This document shows positions 54,227 to 60,420 of a stretch of DNA of 60,420 bases, piece after piece. Made by a program: the position numbers and the translations under genes. Every line of letters starts with the position of its first letter. The first letter of the stretch is position 1. The notes beneath the pieces were generated by a model. The model was given only the letters and a program-made list of their open reading frames with translations. It made no database searches and was not told the origin of the DNA. The stretch lies in assembly GCA_002869015.1 (NCBI GenBank), contig PKTT01000037.1, positions 5,126 through 65,545 of the forward strand. The letters are read 5' to 3'. This stretch comes from Deltaproteobacteria bacterium (GTDB taxonomy: Bacteria; Desulfobacterota; Deferrisomatia; Deferrisomatales; BM512).

Positions 54227-54552
54227 CTTGGCAGGAGCGCTTTCTTGACTGTCTCGCTGAGATTGTCGAAGCGAACAGCCATTCCCCGCTCATCTTTACG
54301 CCAGACCATACCCCATTCACTGTGGTGCTGACCGCGCGGCAATGCCATCTTTATCATCACTCGCGTACCTACTGGCAGGGGGGTATCCGTGTTTATATAG
54401 ACCCCACCGGCGCTTACGTCTTTCGTACAAAGTATGTGACCGGAGAGCGGTGTTTTCGACCCTGAATCAAGGGCCACAAGAACCTTTACATTCCTTCTCT
54501 CTGCACGTCTTAAGCCGATGCCGGCCTTCTTTACCATTAAAAAAATCCCCAT
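54223..54552 (-). CDS. PilZ-domain protein
   Basis: Single-domain protein of 109 residues (104 if the ATG at 54537 is used). The c-di-GMP-binding signature is split as RRAERRN (about residues 15-21) and KDVSAGGVYI (about 44-53), matching RxxxR and D/NxSxxG. It probably responds to c-di-GMP in motility, surface or envelope control. No obvious partner gene is adjacent. Confidence 0.85.
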   Translation of the reverse strand: MGIFLMVKKAGIGLRRAERRNVKVLVALDSGSKTPLSGHILCTKDVSAGGVYINTDTPLPVGTRVMIKMALPRGQHHSEWGMVWRKDERGMAVRFDNLSETVKKALLPS

Positions 54553-54731
54553 TTAGAGGTGGGTCACATTTCAGCAAAACAAGCTTTTTAAATCCAAGGT
54601 TGAAATGTACCTGCCCTCATTGCTCCATGCAAACAATTAATAATCATTGAAAGCGGAAGGAAAAGTCTACCTGGCTTAGCCCAGGACATTCCTTAATATT
54701 TGAAAAAAACCTATATACCACTTATCGGTTA

Positions 54732-55841
54732 TTAAACCAAAAACCTTCGCATGAAACGTTTATCGATAAATTCCTTTATCAACATAGCCACTTTGCCTGC
54801 AAAGACATAACGGCCCCATACAGCAACCCCCCTGCCATCCCCAAGGTTTATAATTTGAAGATAACGCCATTGGGGCTTAAAAGCCTTAAGGGCGCCTCCG
54901 GCAAGAAGCGCCTTCATATTCCTCAAAATAAACGGACCCTCCCTCACCGCAAAAACTCCAACCTTTGGAAGGGCTTTCCCTCGGATTGAGATACAATCAC
55001 CTCCACCAAATATCTCCGGGTAGTCAACAGATTGCAAAAATTCATTCACCAGCATTCCGCCATCAGGGCCACACTTTAACCCTGATCTTCCAAAATGCTG
55101 GTGCGGAACCAAACCCGTACCTATAACCACAATGTCGTAAGGAATGCTTTCGCGATTAAAACACTCAATCGCACCCACCCCAATCTTGGAAACCTTGTAC
55201 TTTGTCAACAAGAACCCACCACGGTCCTCAAGTGATTTTGCTGCGATTTTTTCAGCGCGTTTGGGCATTGAGCTAAGTATTCGCCCTCTCTCTTCGACAA
55301 GTGTCAACGAAATGTTAGATCCACCTTTCTTTGCGAGAGAGAATACCGCCCCGGCTATACCCACAGCAGTGGGACCACCGCCAACTACCGCTACTTTTAG
55401 GTGGTTATCCCCGCTGCTCGCAGTGATTATTTCTTTTAGGCGTAAAAGGTTTTCAAAGGGTTTGGCTGTGAGCGCATCACCGGTCTCGTCAATTAATTCA
55501 GAGGGAACACGGCTTCCGGTATTGAAAGATATGAGGTCGTAACTAAGGGTTGAACCGCTTGCTAAATGGACAATCTTATTTATAGGATCAACTTTATAAA
55601 AATCATCTTCAACAAATTTGACCCCTTTGGCAGCGGAAAGACGGCGCAGGTCTACCCGGCATTCTTCCTTCGAATACAGGCCGGAGATCATTCCCGGGGC
55701 CATTCCTGAATAGTAGTGAAAGGGGGAGCTGGAGATCATTGTCATCTCGGCGCCAGCGCTTACCAAAGCATTGGCGCGCATAACCAGATGAAGATTTGAA
55801 TGTCCCCCGCCTACCAGCAGCAGCTTCCTTTTCTTAGCTAT
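54732..55841 (-). CDS. FAD-dependent NAD(P)H oxidoreductase, probably non-AUG start
   Basis: Pyridine-nucleotide-disulfide-type flavoprotein of the single-subunit NADH dehydrogenase/SelD-associated group. The first ATG (55781) would begin after the FAD motif. The open frame continues upstream as LLLVGGGHSNLHLV, giving the expected dinucleotide loop GGGHSN, but there is no ATG, GTG or TTG before a TGA at 55862. GGAGGAGGAG (55849-55858) is seven bases upstream of an ATA codon at 55841; CTG codons at 55823-55817 are alternatives. Later motifs are YSGMAPGMISGLYS, the NAD loop VVGGGPTAVGIAGAV, and FGGGDCISI. The function is uncertain. Confidence 0.75.
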   Translation of the reverse strand: MAKKRKLLLVGGGHSNLHLVMRANALVSAGAEMTMISSSPFHYYSGMAPGMISGLYSKEECRVDLRRLSAAKGVKFVEDDFYKVDPINKIVHLASGSTLSYDLISFNTGSRVPSELIDETGDALTAKPFENLLRLKEIITASSGDNHLKVAVVGGGPTAVGIAGAVFSLAKKGGSNISLTLVEERGRILSSMPKRAEKIAAKSLEDRGGFLLTKYKVSKIGVGAIECFNRESIPYDIVVIGTGLVPHQHFGRSGLKCGPDGGMLVNEFLQSVDYPEIFGGGDCISIRGKALPKVGVFAVREGPFILRNMKALLAGGALKAFKPQWRYLQIINLGDGRGVAVWGRYVFAGKVAMLIKEFIDKRFMRRFLV

Positions 55842-55880
55842 ATTAGTTCTCCTCCTCCATCATTATTGCTAAAAAGCAGA

Positions 55881-55909
55881 AGAGGGCGCTCAAAAGCGCC
55901 CTCTTTTTT
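55881..55909. terminator. Hairpin terminator after the giant lipoprotein gene
   Basis: A perfect ten-base stem AGAGGGCGCT (55881-55890) / AGCGCCCTCT (55895-55904) has a CAAA loop. On the plus strand it runs into TTTTTTA. On the minus strand, which is the direction of the gene ending at 55931, it is followed by TCTGCTTTTT. Confidence 0.75.
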
Positions 55910-55930
55910 AAAGTGCTATCGTTTTGATGG

Positions 55931-58900
55931 TCATGGAGTTACCGGAACAAGTGTCCAGGTGCCAGAAGCACTGCACTGTGTAGCTGGCAAAGGAACCCAT
56001 TGGTAGCTTTGAAGGTAAGTTCCCTCCCATCCGCCTGGGAGCAGCCCGGTAATTGTGAACTCAGGCCATTTCGTTGTATTAGCCCAACCAGTCGGCCTTA
56101 TGGTAAAAGTGCCGGCTGTGGAGTCACCCTCAAGTATCCACTCCGCCGGACGTTCCGCACTAATCAGGCCGTCATTAAAGTAAAGGGTGGGCATAACAAA
56201 TGTTCCGTATAGATAGCCCGCGTTATCTGTAAGGTTGAAATAGATATCCTTGGGGGGACTTAAGCTAACGCCATCACCTAAGCAATCATTCGCTACTTCA
56301 GTTATAGTGAGAACCCAGCCATCCTCAGCTCCGTCAACATTGTCAACACCGTCCCCGTCGTTGTCTATGCCGTCGTTGGGGATATCGCCTCCATAGCCTC
56401 GCATGAATGGCGCCAATGGATCATTTGGGTCATCATTAATATCTTGAAACTTGCCGGGCACATAGTAGTAGCCATCGCCGTCGCGATCGTATTTTGCCGA
56501 TTTAAAAGCTTCTGCCCTGTCAAAGCAGGTCATCGGGAAGTTGAAAAAGTCATCAACATAGTAATCTGTCATGTTGGTGGTCTCATAAATCATATCAAGC
56601 TCACCGGGAACACCTGCCCAGTTTTTCACCTCCATGTGTAGCTCACCGTCAGCGGCGCCATCTCTCAATGACGAGCAGTAAAGTAGCTGATAGTACTGCT
56701 GTGTGGAGAGCGCCAGTGAGTCGGCAATTTCGACAAAAGCCTCTGAGAGGGTCATTACCGACTGACGAAGCACATCGGCGAGAGAGTGGATATCGCTGCC
56801 GTTTATCAACATCCTTAAGGAGTTTCCACCATCCGTAGCGCTCTCAGATGCGCCTGAGACTAGCAAAGCACCACCAGCAAAGAGCCACTGGCTCACGGCC
56901 TCGATCTCGTTATCAGTAAGTGGTGCTAATCTGTTATGTATTATCAGAACTCCGTAGCTGGACAGGAGGGTCTGATCGAGTGGGAGGCTGGTTTCAGTTA
57001 CAGTACCTGAAAAACCGCTACTAAAATCAGTGAGCGAGTTCGTAAGGACGTTCGTGGAGAGATCGCCGTCATCAACGAGGATATTTGTCGATGGGCTGAG
57101 CCAGGCAAGGGTTTCATTGACAAATGCAGCGGTATCCGCATCGCCGTAATTTTCTAAGATAGCCTCCGTGCCGAAAATAGCGCTCCTTGCGCTTGTGACG
57201 GGATCCTCGAACCCGGCTGCTGCCACGGCGCCGCTATTCGCGTAGGCAAATCTAGCGCCACCCACAGTCAAGGTAAAAGGTATTTGTGTACCCAACGTAA
57301 ACGACCCGACGCTGTAAGGGATATGCCCTGAATCTGTATAGAGTTGATCGGCTGCGGTAATAACGGTTCCGAATGAAAAGACGCCATCGTCTACGGGTTG
57401 GCTGCCTGCTTCACCGCCGGAAAAGAGAATTCCCTTTCCGCCGCGAGCCCAGTTAACGATTGAGTCAACTTCTGCCGGAGATAAAAGGCCCCTAAAGTCG
57501 TGGAAGACTAGGACATCAACATTTTCAAGGTAGGAGTCAGTAATTGGCCTCACAACATCATCAAGGGGGATTGAAGTCTCAGCGCCGACCATCTGCCCAA
57601 ACTCCACTGCACCTGAGGACCTAATGATTTTTACATTCAACTGCTCCACGGTGCCGTTGTCGCCACCTAGCCAATCAAGCACCTGAAGGGCAAAGAGCGC
57701 ATTGTCATTTGTTGCCGTTGAAGTATTTTCATCGTAATTCATGAGCTCTAGCACGGCCGGCGAGCCAACAAGCAGAAACCTTCCTCCATTCGGGTCAAGG
57801 TAGCTTGCAGCGCCAACCCTACCGCTCACTGAATCACTGGCAAGCGAGTCGCCTCCAATGACAGGGTAAAAATATCCAGCCACACCTAAGTCTAACGAAG
57901 TAAGTCCAGAGACAATCTGATGGTCAGGATCCAGGGTATCAAGGGCATTTGCAGCTACCAAGGGCATCTCGAAGGTCATATCTGACCCGGATATTTTGAG
58001 ACCACCATCCTCAACCACTGAAGAGAGTTCGTCGCGACCCTCCTGGGAAGAGTTAGCTGAGTCAAATAAAACTGCATATATCTCCTGATCGCTCTTATCA
58101 AGCGCCGCGTAAACATCGTCGACGGTGCAATTTCCGGCGCTATTGTAACCATCTGTAAAGAGAACCAATGCTCCATCCCAGGCCTCTTCCATCCTTATGA
58201 TAGAAGATGATGAAGACGCTACAGTGTAATTATTCTCAAAAAAGTGTTCCTCTTTAGCACGCAGATCTTCAAGTTCATCAACAATCGTACATAGTAGCGG
58301 GCTTGATGAATTTGGAACTACCTGGTCGGCAATGGTCTGATTCCTCACAGCTTCGTCACCCAGCAAAAGGCCCAGCGAAGAGTTGTCTATCACGACATCG
58401 CCATCCACGAAGCCTTTGACAATTTTAAAATCTATCACTACATCGTAGGAACCATACTGTTCATAAATCGTTCTTACAAAATCCTCGGCTCCGTCAAGGA
58501 TATCGCCAAGGGGCGAGTCTGGGGAAAATGGGTCCCCAACAACGCTTGCAGATATGTCGAGAACCAAATTCACATCCAACCTATGGTCATCAAGCGGGGC
58601 ATGGAAAAACTCGTAATAAGCTATACTATCTGGCCCAGCCGAAGCTTCTGGGGGTACTTCACGGCCGTTTTCAAATATTTTTACTGACCCGTAGGGGAGC
58701 ATCCCCAGGGTGGTCTCCGGCAACCTGTTATTGTCAAGCGCTGAGAGTAGGATGAAGCCATTTGCAGGCACATCGACAGCGCCTTCCTCCTTGGCAAACT
58801 TAAAATCCACGCCATTTATTACTAGAGACCTGTTTGGAGACCATAATCCCGGTAGGAGGGGGTTATCCGTTAGCGCCCTGACCCTCCAGTAAAAGGTACC

Positions 58901-59302
58901 AACCTTATCTGCTCTATCGATATCTATTGTATAGGTGGTGGTGTCGCCTACTGTCGGCGGGTCAAAAGATAGGGTAAATTCGATATCAGCGAAAAAAGGG
59001 TCCCTAGCCAACTGTAGCTCATAGGAGGTGACTTCGGGGTAAGGCGCCAGGGTATCCGGGTCAATGGACTGGTCCCAGGAAAATTCTACTGAAGGCGCAT
59101 AAAATTCCTCTCGTTGAGCGGGATAATTAAGGGTCGGCGCAGCAACCTGTGCTACCGTAGTAGGAGGAGTTGTAGTGCCTCCACCTCCACCTCCGCCGGC
59201 GGTCAATTCATCAGTGCTTGTAGCGCCACAGCCACAGAGCATAGCCGCTATGAAGAGAGAAATAACAACCGCTTTCCAGTTGCGGTAAAAGATTCGACCC
59301 AT
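55931..59302 (-). CDS. Large secreted lipoprotein with von Willebrand A-like domain
   Basis: 1123 residues. A lipoprotein signal peptide has lipobox LCGC (lipid on Cys25), then a glycine/threonine-rich linker. A fibronectin-like domain (about 50-165) contains SYELQLARDPFF and FYWRVRAL. A VWA domain starts with the MIDAS motif VLDISASV (about residue 250) and has LFTDGYNS about 385. Two related domains around 560-660 and 745-830 resemble glutamine-amidotransferase-like folds (VDVLVFHDFRGLLSP, GVLIIHNRLAPLTD). A C-terminal part has Ca-binding-type motifs DRDGDGYY and DNDGDGVD. It is anchored in the outer or inner membrane and probably surface-exposed. I do not recognise the full architecture. 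Confidence 0.75.
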   Translation of the reverse strand: MGRIFYRNWKAVVISLFIAAMLCGCGATSTDELTAGGGGGGGTTTPPTTVAQVAAPTLNYPAQREEFYAPSVEFSWDQSIDPDTLAPYPEVTSYELQLARDPFFADIEFTLSFDPPTVGDTTTYTIDIDRADKVGTFYWRVRALTDNPLLPGLWSPNRSLVINGVDFKFAKEEGAVDVPANGFILLSALDNNRLPETTLGMLPYGSVKIFENGREVPPEASAGPDSIAYYEFFHAPLDDHRLDVNLVLDISASVVGDPFSPDSPLGDILDGAEDFVRTIYEQYGSYDVVIDFKIVKGFVDGDVVIDNSSLGLLLGDEAVRNQTIADQVVPNSSSPLLCTIVDELEDLRAKEEHFFENNYTVASSSSSIIRMEEAWDGALVLFTDGYNSAGNCTVDDVYAALDKSDQEIYAVLFDSANSSQEGRDELSSVVEDGGLKISGSDMTFEMPLVAANALDTLDPDHQIVSGLTSLDLGVAGYFYPVIGGDSLASDSVSGRVGAASYLDPNGGRFLLVGSPAVLELMNYDENTSTATNDNALFALQVLDWLGGDNGTVEQLNVKIIRSSGAVEFGQMVGAETSIPLDDVVRPITDSYLENVDVLVFHDFRGLLSPAEVDSIVNWARGGKGILFSGGEAGSQPVDDGVFSFGTVITAADQLYTDSGHIPYSVGSFTLGTQIPFTLTVGGARFAYANSGAVAAAGFEDPVTSARSAIFGTEAILENYGDADTAAFVNETLAWLSPSTNILVDDGDLSTNVLTNSLTDFSSGFSGTVTETSLPLDQTLLSSYGVLIIHNRLAPLTDNEIEAVSQWLFAGGALLVSGASESATDGGNSLRMLINGSDIHSLADVLRQSVMTLSEAFVEIADSLALSTQQYYQLLYCSSLRDGAADGELHMEVKNWAGVPGELDMIYETTNMTDYYVDDFFNFPMTCFDRAEAFKSAKYDRDGDGYYYVPGKFQDINDDPNDPLAPFMRGYGGDIPNDGIDNDGDGVDNVDGAEDGWVLTITEVANDCLGDGVSLSPPKDIYFNLTDNAGYLYGTFVMPTLYFNDGLISAERPAEWILEGDSTAGTFTIRPTGWANTTKWPEFTITGLLPGGWEGTYLQSYQWVPLPATQCSASGTWTLVPVTP

Positions 59303-59825
59303 CTCACCCTTCCTTTAACATTACCGGAGCCAGCCTCACGGAAAAAAGTATCCGGCTATGGCCTCCAGCTTAAAATTAAAACAAAAAATACCGCGACTAT
59401 AATAGCCTTACATTGGCAAAAACTGCTGAAAAAGTTTAAAAATAACTCAACTTCAAAAGCCCCACATGTATAGATATTTCACATTACGAACTACACAAGC
59501 TCCAAAGCATGGAAACCGTATCTGTGAAATGTGAATATCTTTACGAATGTTAACGGAAAGGGGCTGGAGAGGTCAAGCACTGCCACTCCGGCGAAATGTT
59601 AATTTTAATTGTTAAAAGCCTCTTATTCCGGCAGTTTTCCGCCCATCGTAGCACTAACAGAGGCAACGCCTCTATGCATCATTCTCTCAGTGTATATTCG
59701 GAACTTTCCACCGCAGCCTTTAGGCATCTCACTGCAAACAGGCCAAAACTGTTGATACGCGGCTCAATAAACGCCAGAATGCAATGGCTGAAGCAATCCT
59801 TTTTTACTCTGCAAGGACATTTAGA
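59303..59825. other. Intergenic region between the lipoprotein and MerR genes
   Basis: No convincing gene; an 85-codon frame at 59596 lacks any family resemblance. The region should hold divergent promoters. It has an imperfect inverted repeat, AGATATTTCACATT (59472-59485) against AATGTGAATATCT (59528-59540), and a TTACGAA that recurs at 59485 and 59541. Confidence 0.4.
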
Positions 59826-60236
59826 ATGGGAAAAGAGCAATCCTGGACAATAAGTCAGCTAGCCAAAGAGTTTGAGATTACGGCTCGCTCCATACGATTT
59901 TATGAAGAAAAGGGACTCCTAAACCCATCCCGCACTGAGGGCTCGCACCGCCTCTTTGACAAGAAGGACCGGACGAGGCTTAAGCTCATCCTTAGGGGTA
60001 AACGTTTTGGGCTTTCTCTTGATGAAATATCCGAGATACTCGGTAGCGCCACCGCCGACATGAATGAAGCGGAGCAGGTAGCCACAGCCCTCCGGCACTT
60101 CAAAACTGTTCTAAAGGATCTGGAAGCGAGAAAGATCGAGATAGAAAAGCTGCAAAGCGAGCTCCTGCTATATGTGGGTGGGCTAAAAACAAGATTGGCG
60201 CAGCTTGAGGAGCGTGCTGAAGACCGCCCCTACTAA
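59826..60236 (+). CDS. LiuR-like MerR-family regulator
   Basis: MerR-type regulator, 136 residues from ATG 59826 (AAGGA upstream). The HTH reads ISQLAKEFEITARSIRFYEEKGLL (about residues 9-32), and the LiuR hallmark DRTRLKLILRGKRFGLSLDE (about 47-66) follows. A coiled coil covers about 80-130. LiuR proteins control leucine/isovalerate and acyl-CoA degradation genes; none of the liu genes lies inside this window, but they could lie beyond the right edge. It overlaps the opposing permease gene by four bases. Confidence 0.85.
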   Translation: MGKEQSWTISQLAKEFEITARSIRFYEEKGLLNPSRTEGSHRLFDKKDRTRLKLILRGKRFGLSLDEISEILGSATADMNEAEQVATALRHFKTVLKDLEARKIEIEKLQSELLLYVGGLKTRLAQLEERAEDRPY

Positions 60237-60420
60237 TTCTTCTCTCTCTTGGGCCCGGGGTCACCATCGCCTGAGAGGAGCACCGCTATTGGGCGCGTCC
60301 TTGGAAATTCGGCGAAAATAATCATGGCTATGACGGTGAATGGCACGCAGAGGAACATCCCCACTACCCCCCATAGTTTACCCCATAGCGCCAGAGAGAA
60401 GAGGACCACCAACGCGCTCA
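60233..60420 (-). CDS. AI-2E (PerM/UPF0118) family permease, C-terminal part, cut by window edge
   Basis: The last 61 codons of a membrane protein, running off the right edge. The visible part reads LWGKLWGVVGMFLCVPFTVI then FPRTRPIAVLLSGDGDP, which matches the last helix and tail of AI-2E exporter-family proteins (GxxGMxLxVP, followed by a short hydrophilic tail). The stop is TAG at 60233. Function within the family varies (signal export or Na+/H+ antiport). Confidence 0.8.
   Translation of the reverse strand, partial: SALVVLFSLALWGKLWGVVGMFLCVPFTVIAMIIFAEFPRTRPIAVLLSGDGDPGPKREKN

Noticed and set aside
59596-59853. 85-codon plus-strand frame before the MerR gene
   Set aside because: No family resemblance, no good ribosome site, and it overlaps the MerR start in another frame.

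Overview
The window reads as a chromosomal segment of an anaerobic or facultative Gram-negative diazotroph. It encodes an OmpA-type porin, an LPS-kinase-like protein, a PilZ protein, nitrogenase, many CoA-dependent catabolic genes and a multihaem cytochrome. The mixture of sigma54 regulation, TRAP and Liv uptake systems, DraT/DraG and a NifD/NifK pair with clostridial-type proportions fits the Deltaproteobacteria (Desulfobacterota) and allied lineages best. That placement is inference from gene content. I recognised no tRNA, rRNA, CRISPR array, insertion sequence or phage gene.

Region 1 (1-13.4 kb, minus strand) is an uptake and CoA-degradation block bracketed by two paralogous MarR regulators. 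It holds a three-subunit molybdenum hydroxylase, a bifunctional hydroxyacyl-CoA dehydrogenase/enoyl-CoA hydratase, a thiolase, a feruloyl-CoA-synthase-like ligase and a complete TRAP transporter. Together these could import an aromatic (hydroxycinnamate-like) acid, activate it and shorten its side chain. Region 2 (13.8-16.4 kb, plus strand) has a ketopantoate-reductase-family gene and another acyl-CoA ligase.

Region 3 (16.4-29.8 kb, minus strand) is the nitrogen-fixation island. One tightly packed ten-gene operon reads nifD-nifK-GNAT-nifH-[2Fe-2S] ferredoxin-nifE-nifN-nifB-draT-draG. A consensus sigma54 promoter lies just upstream of nifD. Upstream of it sits nifV-nifA, closed by a strong terminator. 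The operon therefore carries the catalytic proteins, the cofactor scaffold, an electron donor and the reversible ADP-ribosylation switch for NifH; NifA and homocitrate synthase are encoded next door. Unusual points are nifH lying fourth behind an acetyltransferase gene, and the absence of nifI1/nifI2.

Region 4 (30-34 kb, minus strand) has a RimK-like ATP-grasp/GNAT pair, fabH and a nitroreductase. Region 5 (34-44 kb, minus strand) is a Liv-type ABC importer plus acyl-CoA ligase behind a second good sigma54 promoter. It is followed upstream by a Cache-domain histidine kinase and an NtrC-type regulator that probably control it.

Region 6 (44-60.4 kb, both strands) is a mixed set: a reductase-thioesterase fusion, PlsC-like acyltransferase, PspC, rhodanese, an octahaem HAO-family cytochrome, an LPS-kinase-like protein, OmpA with five calcium-binding-type repeats, a 57-residue ferredoxin, a putative metal exporter, an alpha-methylacyl-CoA racemase-like protein, a CoA-binding protein, PilZ, an FAD oxidoreductase with a non-standard start, a giant VWA lipoprotein, a LiuR-like MerR regulator and the 3' end of an AI-2E-family permease gene.
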